Below are positions 24,094 to 36,179 of a DNA stretch of 64,000 nucleotides, piece after piece; the stretch's first letter is position 1, and each line of letters begins with the position of its first letter. The notes beneath the pieces were generated by a model, which was not told where the DNA came from, did not search any database, and worked only from the letters and a program-made list of their open reading frames with translations. The stretch spans positions 868,001-932,000 of the forward strand of contig NC_063157.1 of assembly GCF_020921035.1 (NCBI RefSeq), given 5' to 3'. The stretch comes from Rhodamnia argentea. Its lineage: Eukaryota > Streptophyta > Magnoliopsida > Myrtales > Myrtaceae. The translations under genes and the position numbers were made by a program.

Positions 24094-24512
24094 GAATCAC
24101 CGACATCGACACGCGACACTACACAACATGCCGACACGTCATTTATGAAAAAATAGATAATTTTGATACGTTGTATATTAAATTTATATTTTTATATTCA
24201 TGATAAATTTTCATATATAATATAAAAATATCGACGGTGAGTTTCTTATTCACAATTAGGTTTTTTGGGCATGGTTAGGTATATTAATTTTTGGGTGACT
24301 GAATATATGATTTAGGTGTATATATTTTTGATACGTTTACATTTTGACTGATAATTTATTGAAAATACTTAAAATTGAACACTTGTTTGTCGAAACGACG
24401 CGTTGGGATGCTACTCATGTGTCGATGGTGTATTTAGAGCGCTAATCACGTATCGGAGTATCCGACACGCATCCGATACGATACGAAAGTCCTTGAAAAG
24501 TGTCGGTAATTC
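24094..24512. repeat. Dispersed element with GAAT(C/T)ACCGACA ends
   Basis: The left end 'gaatcaccgacatcgacac' and the reverse complement of the right end 'gaattaccgacactttt' share inverted ends of about 12 bp. The interior segment 24170-24340 is shared with 47995-48210: both contain 'gtgactgaatatat(g/a)attta' and a variant of 'aaaaatat(c/t)(g/a)acg(g/a)t'. The second locus would be a partial copy. Confidence 0.5.
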
Positions 24513-25395
24513 TTAAGTTGTAACTCGGATACCTAAACGAAGTTCTTCCTCCGGCCTCGATCCGCCCATTGGAGAGAATATTTAGAAAAATAGGTGCGGC
24601 CGGTGGGAGTGGGTGATGTATGGACTGTTTTGGGACCAGATCGGGACCCGGGGGGGTGGGTTTGTTAGATAAGCGTTCGTCATGTGTCCCCCATCTTCGT
24701 CAACTTGAATTTTTGTGGGAAACATGGTCCACCTCAACCTCGTCGGCGAGCCCTAGGAAAGATGCCGTGTTCATGTCGTTCCAAAATGGCATAAAAATAA
24801 TTATATTAAAATTTGAATTTTGGCTTATCAAGTTAATCATGTAGCTTTGGAAAATGATATGATGTATAGATCCCGCTACAGGATGTATGAGTTAAAATAT
24901 CGCAATAGAATTGAGTAAGTAAATAATCGTTTCGCAAGGAAGAAATTTTTAGGATGGATGCACTCGAGAAAAGACCTGTATTCTCGAAAATTCCTAAATT
25001 AGGATCCATTGTCGATGAAAGACTTTGGATCATCAAAGGATATATATATGGATCCGACGTTAATTTTTTTTTTCTTTCTTGAGGGTGAGCCTAATGATAA
25101 AATTTATACAGAAAAAAATAGTATTAAGGAAATTTAAACAAGCAAGAACAATTGAACATTGAAATAGCACTGTATAAGGAGCAACTAAAACAATATACAC
25201 AGCCAAAGAAAAAGAGAAGAAAATGAAAGAAAAAAGCACTTTCAATCTCCAAATGTTGTCCCAAAAAACCTCAACCTCACTCGCGATAAGATCAGGCAGA
25301 ATGACCAGACCGTCCCTACCTCCACCACAAGAACCCGAACATCTCCTAGAATTCACAATTGAGAAAGTCCTAAAAGGGTAAGAAAAGATGGAGAT

Positions 25396-25821
25396 TCATC
25401 TGGTCTTACGCTTGCCGTTCTTGTTAGCGTGCTTCCTGGTCTTGTTGTGATGAGCATTAGCAGGCGGCTTTCTGAAAGCGCTGCAGAACCCGCACGCGGA
25501 TAACCTCGGGGACGGCGGCTCCACCGCCGGGGACACCCTCCCGGTGGAGGCGCGGTAGCCTCGTCCTCCGCCTCCCCCGCCGCCGCCGTTGGACTGGCTC
25601 CTCTCCAGAGCTGGGGTCACGCTGATCTTTGGTGGCCGGGTGGCGTCCCTGTCGTCCTGGTCGCGGCGGAGCTTGTTGTCTCTGTCTTGCTCTTGCTCTT
25701 GCTCGTGTTGCTTCACGATCTTGTTCAGCTCGCCCGACAGGAACCTGTCGTCCCAAACAAGCCCCGACGATCCTTGCCTCCTGAACGATACCTCAGATCT
25801 CTTCAAACCCATCTGGTCCAT
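25396..25821 (-). CDS. MASS-type MAPK-substrate protein (At1g80180/At1g15400-like)
   Basis: An intronless gene for a 141-residue basic protein. The start codon at 25821 gives 'MDQMGLKRSEVSFRRQGSSG' with 'LVWDDRFLSGEL' following, which is the strongly conserved N-terminal block of this plant family. The middle is charged and disordered (Q/E/D/R-rich, then a Gly run). The C-terminal block 'GRVSPAVEPPSPRLSACGF' holds Ser-Pro sites, and the tail 'HHNKTRKHANKNGKRKTR' is a likely nuclear-localisation stretch. In Arabidopsis the relatives At1g80180 and At1g15400 (MASS1/MASS2, from memory) are MAPK substrates acting in the stomatal lineage. The open frame continues upstream through a (CT)n tract, but that part reads as 5'UTR. 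Confidence 0.88.
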   Translation of the reverse strand: MDQMGLKRSEVSFRRQGSSGLVWDDRFLSGELNKIVKQHEQEQEQDRDNKLRRDQDDRDATRPPKISVTPALERSQSNGGGGGGGGRGYRASTGRVSPAVEPPSPRLSACGFCSAFRKPPANAHHNKTRKHANKNGKRKTR

Positions 25822-25828
25822 GATCAAT

Positions 25829-25852
25829 CTCTCTCTCTCTCTCTCTCTCTCT
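25829..25852 (-). repeat. (GA)n/(CT)n tract in 5' leader of the MASS-like gene
   Basis: A 24-bp uninterrupted CT run on the plus strand lies 8 bp upstream of the MASS-like ATG, so the leader RNA carries (GA)n. BBR/BPC proteins bind such GA repeats in plants, so a regulatory role is possible but not shown. Confidence 0.6.
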
Positions 25853-28800
25853 GTGGATGTTTCTGAGATGATGAGAGGAAGGAGTCGTGTTTTTCTTTCT
25901 TGTTTGCCTTTTAATCTTTTTCTACGGGCGAGTTGTTGCAACGTTGGACTTTTTTGCGCCTACATTTATACACGGGGAGATGATAAACTATGAAGGTTCG
26001 GTGCTACACTCCGAGTGGGGAAAATTCAACGCATGGCTAAGTTAGTCAACATTTCTTTCTCTCTCTCTTTTTTTAGGCCCTCCCTTTCCGCAATAATATA
26101 TTGAAGCAGATTAATTCATTTAATCTTTATGTTTAAGACTTAATCCTAGTGGTAATTATGAGAATATTCGGCAGAGGTTCATCGAATCCATGAAGGACTA
26201 AAAAATATCAAACTTTCCCCATAAGCTGGATTTAAGTAGAGAAAAAGATTTCTAAGAAAAATTATTTATTGATCATGTTAACATTAACGTATGTGAAAAG
26301 ATTTTATTTCCATTAAGATCGAGACAACGGAATTATCACTGGTTCATGAACAGTCATTCAAGTATTCGACATTATGTAGTTGGCATAGTGGTTGCTAGAG
26401 AAAAATACGGATACGGATCAGATACACTACACATGGACGTATGATCGCACTACATGGATGGAAAAAGTGCAAATTATTCTATGCTTAGCCATTGACTATA
26501 TTCTCTAAGTTTTGGGCCTTTTCTTAGCTAATTTATGAAGCTAGGTGCATATTTCCTAGGTCGCGTTTTGCCTACTAATTCAAGTGACCTTAGGAATAAA
26601 ATTAAACACTGAACACATAGAAACAAAGGAAAGGTAATACAAGCACGCGGTGTTAGGGCGACATAGGTTGATGGGCTTTTGGGATCTCTTTGGAGTCCCA
26701 GTCTGTTCAACCACACTGCAACCGAATACTGTAGATCTTAAGCTGGTCAGATTAGAACATCTGTCTTATGGAGAGAATTAGACCGTGTCTGTCTCCTAGC
26801 CAGCCAAATCATGCCCTCGCTCCGATATTTAAAGAGGAGAAAAAAACATGAGGGACAATCCTTAGTGTTCATCTGCACGTGATTGAAGAAGATTGGGACA
26901 GCTCAGAGAGATGTTCAAGCTAAGCTGCATGGATCAGTGCAGAAGCATCAGAAGAGATGGCCAAGCTTAATGGGAACTAGGGTCAAGCTACTTTGATTGG
27001 TTTGACTTCCTTTCCAGCAATGAATCATGTACTCATTCAATCACTTGTCAGAGTCAACAAAGGCAAAAGGAGCTTGGTTTCTTTTGCAAACCACGTTATG
27101 TGTTACCAATCTAATGAACCGCGCGCCTCCTTTGAAAGAGAATTAAGAGGGAGTGAATTTGGAAAAATGGTTTCTTTTATCTGAAGCACGAGATCTGGTC
27201 TGAAGGTTTTCAGCAATTTTTCCAAGGCAGTTCTGGCAGATATTGGGGTCTGTGTAGTTCTGGAGATTCAAGGGCAAAGTCAAAATGGGAATTTGATGTT
27301 CGCTCTTATCATGATGAGGTCATTGAATATGGCAACTTCCAATGATGGCAACAGGGCGGGATCAGCAAGTGATTTGCTTGTCAAAAACAGCATCAAGCAC
27401 TTATTGAATTGTGACTCATCGTCATTATCATGATAAGATCAGCATAACCGCACACGTCAAGATCAAGATGAACAGTAGGCAAATTTGGGGAGGGGAACTA
27501 CAAGTCCTACACTGCAATTGTGGATGATGATGAGGCAATCAATCAGGACTTTTGCTGCTAACAACAGACGTGGTGGGCCTCAGAAATATCTTGTAGCATT
27601 GAGTAAGCTGACCCACAAGACTGAGGGGACCCTTGCCACTAACTAAGACATTATTGTTGTGAAATCAGGAATTGCATTCAGATTTGGTGTAATTATAATA
27701 GATTATGCACCCTTTAAGATCTTAATGTAGCTTTGAAAAGCTTTGTTTCCCCAGTTTCTGATCCTTACACTGTTCTGAGTGCCTGGCTTCTTTAAGATGT
27801 TGCAGTGAAAATATTAAGACCAATGGTGCCTTGATTTGATGACACAAGTGAGAAGACCTGACCGTGAGAGAAGAGAGCTGCCATTGCATTGGAAAATTTG
27901 CTGTTGGATGACACTGTAGTATTGGAAATACACAGAGGGCACAGACCAAGCCTAAAACATAGGTCATGAGTAGGATTTAGACGAGAGTGCAGCGCACCAC
28001 AATCAATGTGGGACGAATAGACAATCATGAGATAGAAACCTAATTAACTGGAGTGGCGTCGAGTACTTCCGGGCACTTTATTAAAAGCTGGCGTTTTTTT
28101 TTTCTTCTGACTTGTTACGAGGGGGTAGAACTTGAGTACTGCCAAGTGTCAACTCCAAATCTCGTTATGAAAGACTGTTAACTATTCTAAAAGCTTAAAC
28201 CGTTAGATAAATACGTGGTTTGATATTTAAATATTTCAATACCCTTGTGCTCTGGTACCATATTAGATTTTGTAGTACCATTACCGACTGTTTTAGAAAT
28301 TTAAGCTGTTAGATAAACGTGATTTGATACTTAAATATTTTACAAAAGCGAAACATCCACATATATCAGCATAGAACAAGGTCATAGAACGGGGTTCAGT
28401 CTTGGATTCTCATCTTAGTGGTGGTAAGTGCATCGTCAAGGATGAGCATGAACAGCCCCAATGCGAATTTTTCTAGCTAATGTCACTGGTATTCAGCTTT
28501 GCCTCCGATGCAGGAAGCTCTAATGTGTCCAAAATCTAAAGACCAACTGATCCATCCACAAATTTTATCGGAGGTAGTTTATGACCCGACAATCAGGGCG
28601 ACTCGATGATTCCTGTAAACATTCACATGCCTACACTTGCTTGAAGCTACGTAGCCTTGTTTGACCCCTATCGTCGACTGAACATTGGATATTCTAAGCA
28701 GTTGATTCAATGACTTTCTAAGGGATCTCTGGTCATAGAACTCCATACAGCTCTCGCAAATTTCTCGTACTTGCCTTTGGACACTACTCTTCTCCTGCTC

Positions 28801-31800
28801 CTGATTTTGGGATGTAGCTGGTCTGTCAGCGAGTTCAAATGGGGTATCTATCTGGCGATCGAGCTGGTGGTTATGAAGCTAGTTGGCATTTTCTACTTAA
28901 TTTGTCGTGCCAAATTTTCAAGACTTACGCACCACTTCCTCCGAGCTCAGAATTCTTTTACGAGCTTCATCGTAATTTCTGCATGCTTGCTAGTTGCTCT
29001 TACGCGCCAACTGCAGCTATCATGCTGCAAATTATCTGTGTGGCGGTCGAAGCAATTTGCAAAGCTTCTATGTTTTCCATGCAAGAGGAAACCAATCATC
29101 AATCAATTGGAAATTTAGGAGCAGAACTCTCCTGCCAAGATCGAGGGAACATGATCATTCTCATTGCTTGCATTACTGGTACAGTCATCAACGCTTGAGC
29201 TCAACACCACAACGGATTTAGCCGTCGCCACTGAGCAGTGAACTTAATAATGTAGTCACAAATGACTGAGCTAAGATGAGTTGACCCCCTCGCGAATCCG
29301 GCGAGATAAGTCTGCAACAATGTTACTGTTATAGCCCCAAGAAGATGATCAAGTGGCAAACTCTCCTGCTCACAAGCTCAAACCAAGATACCAGTTGGAA
29401 CCTCGCACTCAGTCTAGAAATCAAGGTAATCCACATGAGCTCCCACGCTCCATTCCAATCGAATTTTTTTTGACAGCTGGATCAGTAAGAACCTTCGTTC
29501 CCTCTACATGCAAATCCAGCTGGATAAAGAAAGACCCGCAAATCTTATCAGCATGATGCAAACAAAGATAGAGAGCACAGTGCATTAGTTTCCGTTTCCG
29601 CAGATGCTCAATGCAAATCAGCTAAGATATTCGACTTGACGGGCCGTCATCTGGGTAAGGCCCATCTGGAAATCCTAGGCCCATGGGCTTTCTGTCCGGA
29701 CCATCATATGACTTTAGAAAAATTATTTATCACCCCATAACTGTGAAAATAGAAAGGTTGATGTGGCTTGTCCAAAATTTTCTGTGCTCTTGTCCTTTTT
29801 TCTCCTTGAGTTGGTAGGTGAATTATTTCATATTATTTTCCTTTTTTTTTTTTATATATTAGAAGTGGTCAGTGATGATTTTTCAAGATTATGTTTCTTT
29901 TGTATAAGCCAGTTTTTCAGACTTTCTAAATCTTTTCTAATAAGATATTTAGTCATCTTTTAGTAATTTGACTCACTTATATGTATGATATGTTATTGGT
30001 ATTTAACTATCGAATCTTCAACTACGGTAAAGAATTAATAGGGAAAATTTATTTTCAAGTGCAAGATGATTTAAATTAACATCCGACCTAAGCAATATAT
30101 ATATTTTTCGATATAACGGGTTAGGTAGTGCCCAAGCCAGCTTTCGAGAACCTAAGTAATCTATTTTTACTTATAGAATGCTCTTAAGAACACATGAAGA
30201 TGAACATACTCTCTCGCTATCTAGGTCAATACCTTAATAATAAGTAATTTCATTTTTATTTGCTTTCTTCTAACCCTAGTTTTTGATTGCTTTAGAATGA
30301 TATCAAATTAAATATTTTTCCTTCAAGTATTTTACATATATTATAAAAATTTATTGAAAATTTAATCGTGGGGCCAATGATTTAACTCAAGGCGTAAGGC
30401 ATAAAGGCTATTTCCTCCTTCTTCTTGATAGCATCGGTCTCGCCCTCGCTCTAAAGGGAATGATTGATGGCAGCGGTGGCAACTGTTGCTTCGGATATGG
30501 AATCAGGCTCCAAATTTTATAAGGACCGGACATGACTATGAGTGTTCTACATCGATAACCACTCTAGCTTTGGATGTTAGAGCCTATTATGGCCTCCGCG
30601 ACAAAACGCCTTAATTTTAATCATATCCCCTTAATCGCATGGTTTCAATATTAGTACGCTTGTATGGTGATAGGACAAAGGCAACGGAAGGGACATGACA
30701 TCTCATGATCACTGCTTCTGATGGAAAATCATAAGAGGTGTGAACCACAAAACGCATGGAGATGATTAGACGTGGCAAAGATGCACAGGGTAAGAAACCA
30801 TTATCATCAGCACATGACCACATCCGAGACAGATAGGCCCAAAAGTGTCCTGATGAAAGGCATTTGATTTTCTACTTTGCTTGAGGGCATGCCATGGCCC
30901 AGGTGCCAATGCTTGACTAATCGGTAGACTTGTCAAAGTAGATCATACGTCCATCTCTTAAGCAACATGTGATAGGCCAAGTGTTAGCATTAGTAAATTA
31001 GTCATAAATGGATCTTGATAGTAAAGCCCGACATAATATGGGTATTAGATGGATTTACAACTTGTTTAGATTTAACCCACCTCTATGACTCTATTTTCAT
31101 TCTTTCTCGTCCTCATTCGATTTCGTGCTCGCTTACTTCGCAATTTCACCTCAATTGAGTTTTAGATTAAGTTAAACATGAAAGTATTTTAACAACATAC
31201 TTTGAATCGGATATATGTCACTCATTTTGCATTGCATGGAAAAATGGATCAGAACTTGTTAAATTAGTCTATTTGGATCGATCCAAATCCGCTCTAACTC
31301 GCTAGTTTGACGAATCTACCGACTGGAAGGCCGAGATGTGAATGATTAATCTGATTAGTGAATTCCAATCTTTTCAACACCATTTTCTCGACCATTCTCA
31401 AATTAATTTGGAGTCTCCCCTGGCTCAAATTCAAATGGATAAGAAACGAGGGGATGAAGATGGGACAAACAGAGATTGATGGCTCATGATTGATTATCAC
31501 ATGAGATAAGGATTTAGGATTTGGATAGACTCAACGGGAAGCAAAACTCACGGTCCTTGGTGTATGATTGGTCCGTCTCTTATCAAGACTTGCACTAATC
31601 CATTCCCGTTGGACTAAAATCATTATGTTACTTATGATAAGGGAAAGGAATTGGATAAGTACGTGGAGGATTTCTTTAGTTAATCTTCAAGAAATGCCTT
31701 CAATCTAAGCAGGTAAGAAGATTTAATTGTACTAAACTATTGAAGGGATCCGGTCGTTACACTTGTCCATTGAAAGTCCAAACTCACGGGCCATAATTAT

Positions 31801-31846
31801 GGTCCAACATATCCATACGATCAAAATTGGCACGTAACGATCATAA

Positions 31847-32392
31847 TTTAAGGTTGGAAAAATTTTAAATAAGAACATGAAGGGACTTTATTTCAAATAA
31901 AAGGTTTGGAGTACTCTCATTTTCTCAAATAAGATCCGAAGTGGCCATATCATTCTCAAAGAAGAGCCGACGTCACTAGTTGTTTAATGACATTTTCGTC
32001 CTTTACTTTCTTTAATTTGTTTTCCTTTTCTTTTTCCATTTATTTTTTTCTTTGTTGCGGTCGGCGAGGATCCCGACCCTCGCCTAGGCCATTGTCGATT
32101 GAGGGCGAGGCGACCCTTAAGCGAGGGTGACCTTTGCCCAATCCTCTCTGGTGGGTGGCCATCGGTGAAAAGAGAGGCAAAAAGTGAAAAAAAAAAAAAG
32201 GGAAAAAGAAAGAAAAATATTAAAGAAATTAGAAAACATAAGGGGCGAAAATGCCCTTGACGAGTCAAAAGATTTGGTCAGCCGGAGAGGTCAGATCCTT
32301 TTTTGAGATTTGAGATTGACATGGTCACTTTTGATCTTTATTTAAAATAAACTCCACTTTAGGCCTGTATTTGAATTTTTCTCTTTAAAGTT
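31847..32392. mobile_element. Mutator-like non-autonomous element with GC-rich core
   Basis: The body is 31856-32383. Flanking 9-mers TTTAAGGTT (31847-31855) and TTTAAAGTT (32384-32392) match at 8 of 9 positions. The left arm begins GGAAAAATTTTAAATAAG, and the right arm reverse-complemented begins GAGAAAAATTCAAATACAGG. The arms stay alike for about 100 bp ('ggactttatttcaaataaa' against 'ggagtttattttaaataaa'). The core (about 32050-32180) is GC-rich with repeated 'gcgagggt'-like phrases. It shares ends with the element at 11736-11980. Confidence 0.72.
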
Positions 32393-32640
32393 TAGAGCCC
32401 TTGCAATATTAGCCAAGGGCGACCCTTGTCCAGCCCTCTCCGGTGGCCGGTTATCACTTGAGACCGGCCACAGAAAAGGGAGAGGAAAAAAAGTAAAAAA
32501 AAATTAAAAAAAATATAAAGGACAGCAATCCCTTTGATCGGCCGGAAGATATAACCAGTCGAAGGGTCAGACCCTCTTTTTGAGATACTAAGAAGGTCAC
32601 TTCAAATGTTTATTTGAAATGTTATATTTTAGAAGAAAAA
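32393..32640. repeat. Partial second copy of the GC-core element
   Basis: Directly after the complete element, another GC-rich core ('gggcgacccttgtccagccc', then 'tctccggtggccggt') and one arm ('ggtcagaccc', 'tgtttatttgaaat') follow in the same order. Core and right arm are thus present twice in about 800 bp, either by tandem duplication or by insertion of one copy next to another. The left arm of this second copy is missing. Confidence 0.55.
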
Positions 32641-33341
32641 GGAATGAACAGTTTCTTTTCTTGGAATGTGAAAAAATGAACGACAAGATCGCTCGGATAG
32701 TGTTGGCGTTTACTTGCTTCTGTGAGCCTGTGACGATAGGATGTGAAGGTGTTGCTGTTGCAGAAAAGAAGAGGGAGACATCATCATACTCGCAAAAGAT
32801 TCCCTTCCACTGGCCATGGCATGTTTTGGGTCCCTCTTCCGGAGATGATTGGTCCCCGTAAAATCCCTCGGAACTTGGGAGCTTTTAACGTCTCCCTTCT
32901 TCTTCACAAGTTTGTCTGTTGCTTGAATTGTAGAGAGTCTCTGGGTTTTAGGGCCTGGGTTTTGTTTTTGCTCTTGGACAAGAATGTACTGTGATTCTTG
33001 GGAGCTTCTGGTGAAGTAAACATTCTAACTTGGAAGGTGAGTTTCTCGTTGCTGGGGTTGTCTGTTTAGAATCGTATTGCAATCTTTGGCTTTCAAGATT
33101 GAATTTTGCAGTCATTTGCAAATTTTAGGAATTGGGTTTGGTTGTGGATGGAAAGTGAGAGCACAAATGGGATGTTTCTTGGTCTGTCTTAGAATCCTGA
33201 GTGTCTCGGCTTTCTTGATGGGCTTTTAATAGCATTTACTCTCCTGTTGCTAGAGACTGGTTTTGTAATTTTAGGGTCCCAGGTTGTTTGAGATCAGAAT
33301 TCGAAATTTGTCGCTTCGGTGGTTTTCTGTGGGATAGGAGA

Positions 33342-36179
33342 ATGTTTGACAGAGGCCTCACTGCGTCTTTCCCCACATTGAATTACCCGGCTCGGCCATT
33401 CGGGTTTGTTAGTACGCACGGAGCACTGTATAGGAGAAGATCAAATCCAGATTTAGCTGTACCACCATCTTCCGTTCTTTTACCAACTGAAGAGAGTGAT
33501 AATTTGCCAGAACTACGGAAGAACCAAAATTCAAACTTAGCTTCAGCGAGTTGTGGTTCTTCGGCTTCAGTGCTCAGTCAAGCAGATTCGGTGGGCATAA
33601 TTGGAGGAGTATCTGTTGAATCAACCCTGGACTTTGTGAGAAAGCTAGTGAATTGGAGTTCAAAAGTCGGAGAAAATTGCCTTCCTTTTGTGCTTTGTTC
33701 TGACCCGGTTTTGCATCAGGAACTGTTATCACACGAAAGAAGTTCATTTCCTTCAATAAGCCGCAAAAGTGAAGTTTCCGAGATGGACCATAAACTGATT
33801 GTGGACAACCTGCGCCAGAAGCGGGTCTTTCTTGAGAAATCTGGAGCTCGATGCATTGTAATGCCTTGTCATATTTCGCATTCTTGGCATGATGACATAA
33901 GTCATGGATGTTCTGTCTCCTTCCTTAACATGGCTGAGTGTGTTGCTAAAGAGCTTAGCGAAGTGAAAATGAAGCCACTTGAAGCTGGAAGCCCGCTTCG
34001 GATTGGTGTGCTGGCAACAAGTGCAATTCTAGAGGCAGGATTTTATCAGGAAAAACTGGAGAATGAGGTACTTCTAGTCCGTCTCTCCTCTGCATCTTCA
34101 CATGATTGACATTTCTGTATCATAATTGGTCAACGACTTCCCTTAAAGTTGTATAACTGGAAAACAATGAGCTGGTATGAATGTCTAGCAATTCATTATG
34201 AAATTGGAGGGACTCAGACGTGAAAGATTTTGGTTCGCCCTTTACTTTTTACTAAATCAGTATCCACTGAGCTCCTGAAGCTTGTGGCTTTCCAGAAAGG
34301 AAAGCGCACCTCTTGACTATGTTGAAGACCTGCTGCTGCAATACTTTGCCTATTGCATCATTCTCTCACCTTTTGCTGGATATATTCATTTAGATCGATT
34401 TCTTCTGTTGACTTCCCAATTTGTATAATAATAAGCTGCTTAATGTCTGCCTAGGAGGGAGAAGGACGGTGGTCCATAATTCTAGTGGTCCTCTGTAAAA
34501 CTGGGTTTTCATAGTAACAGAGACTGCAGTGTATGCAACGTGATATAGAGGAGAGCACAGATGACTGATATGGCTCAGGTGTATAATATGATCTCTTTGT
34601 ATGTCGTTAGGTAGAATAGTGAAAAACGGTGTGACATCTGAGAACTTGAAGGGACTTTCGTTTGATCATGCTTTTCAAAAGCATGGTTATGCAAAATGTT
34701 TATCAAGTAAAATATAATGCTACTGGTCTGATCATAATTTCTAGTCCAGTGCAGGCCATTCTTCTTGTTTTGTATAGCATAATGTGTCATAACTTGTCCG
34801 GTAGTATGTTTTGTAAATCTCCTGTTAAAGATAATTAAATATTTGTTTCACGCACACTATTAGTTTACACCTTTCAAATTTTTTGTACAGCATATCGTGT
34901 TGATAATATAGATTGGAGGAAGGACCCAAAATTGAAAGTTCTATAGACAGGTATGATTTAGGTCATTGATGAAGAAACACAAAATACACGAACTGTGTTT
35001 TAGTAAATGGTGATATTGGAGAAGTACATCCTCTTGTCGAAATTCCTCTACCACGGCTATTCAGCCTCTACTTTGAGATTGAGTCAATCACCACTAGGTT
35101 CCACTGAGTAAATACCACGATTTGCTTGCTGTGTTAATCGCCACTTCTGTTTCCTCTTCACACTGCCTTATTCACCTTCTGGACATTTTATGTATGGAAG
35201 ATGGCAAAGATTAAATCCTCGAAAAGCAATTCTGTCTGATTTTTCTGAGATACCCAGTTTCATGAAATTTCTGTTCCCTTGACTTTAAATGTGAATCAAG
35301 TCAAACAGTCAGCACAAAAGTCAACCATTTTTTTTTTTTTTGTAGAAATCTATGCTTTTTGATGGATTTTGACAGTGCTGGTCCACTTTTTTTTCTTGTA
35401 CACAGAAGCTTTGCTATGTCCGCCATTTTGGGCTCTGTCTAGTTACATATACAGGGCGAATTTGATGATAGAACTAGCAGGAAACCTTATCTTCCACTCA
35501 TCTGCTTGTGCCTTAAGTTGCTTGTTGAGGGAGTGGGAGGTCTAGACGAGGTCCCTAAGTTTTGGTCATTTCTGTTTAACTCCCTTGTGTTCTTAGGAAG
35601 TTGTGCAGTCTACCAGGGTGATGGGGTGGGTATTACAAGTATTGGCTGCCCTAGTTGAAGAGACATTTGGGTTCCTAGGGAACTTTTTGAGAGGTTTCAC
35701 ATGGACTTGTGGAGTAGCATTCGTTTCTGATTTTCTAGCACATCTTTGGCAGCAACCTCTATCGATTTCGCAGGGTTTTAAATCCTTGTCTTGAGCACGA
35801 CAGATTACTGGACATCTTTCATATCATTTCCTTGTGATGTAAATCCGAGAGACTGAATTCTATCTGCGCTATCGACTGAGTGGCCATTTTCATGCAGGGA
35901 TTTGAGGTAGTGTTGCCAGATAAAGCAACAATGGAGCACACTATAGTTCCCGCAATTGAAGCATCGAACAGAGAGGACATGGAAGGGGCGAGAAATCTTT
36001 TGAGGATCGCCCTTCAGGTTCTCCTAGTAAGGGCGGTGAACACTGTGGTCCTCGCGTCCGATGACCTGCGAGGCATTTTGCCTCAAGATGATCCTCTTCT
36101 TAAGAAATGCATAGACCCCATCGACGCATTGGCCAAGTCAACTATCAAGTGGGCAAAAGCCGTTGAAAGACGTTCTTAA
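33342..36179 (+). CDS. Aspartate/glutamate racemase-family protein (At1g15410-like)
   Basis: Two exons, 33342-34067 and 35898-36179, split by an 1830-nt intron; joined they encode 335 residues. The fold is that of Asp/Glu/hydantoin racemases. The first 80 residues are Ser/Arg-rich and probably target a plastid. The nucleotide-free racemase core starts at 'VGIIGG' (84-89), and 'IVMPCHISHSW' places the first catalytic cysteine at C176. At the usual position of the second catalytic cysteine ('GCTE' in bacterial enzymes) the sequence reads 'VLASDDLRG' (S296-D297-D298), so the two-cysteine site is incomplete. The family's C-terminus 'DDPLLKKCIDPIDALA' is present. I chose the ATG at 33342 because the frame upstream has no other ATG. 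The substrate is not predictable from sequence. Confidence 0.9.

Larger units (their letters stand above)
20821..25395. other. Long intergenic region with several repeats
   Basis: Between the gag remnant and the MASS-like gene. It includes a possible small transcription unit with a TATA-like 'ccatatatag' near 21528 and a 60-residue open frame at 21571-21753, repeat copy B (22552-23133), a fold-back element (23621-23925) and an element with 'accgacac' ends (24094-24512). No conserved gene was recognised. The peptide deformylase gene (PDF1A) that, as I remember it, sits between GLYI4 and MASS2 in Arabidopsis is not visible here. Confidence 0.45.
25853..33341. other. 7.5-kb intergenic region between MASS-like and racemase genes
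   Basis: No conserved protein gene was found. Around 26820-27440 a TATA-like 'gatatttaaag' is followed by several very short open frames, the longest 45 codons at 27296-27433, none recognised. A 45-bp imperfect direct repeat lies at about 28189-28236 and 28294-28340. A Mutator-like element with a second core and arm behind it covers 31847-32640. Bases 29760-31850 are AT-rich and unremarkable. The final 400 bp form the promoter and 5'UTR of the racemase-family gene. Confidence 0.45.

Noticed and set aside
25457-25756. 99-codon Arg-rich minus-strand frame.
   Set aside because: It overlaps the MASS-like gene in another frame and is a product of its GC-rich coding sequence.
35603-35794. 63-codon frame between the two racemase exons.
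   Set aside because: It lies in the intron; exon 1 joins exon 2 in frame with good splice sites without it.
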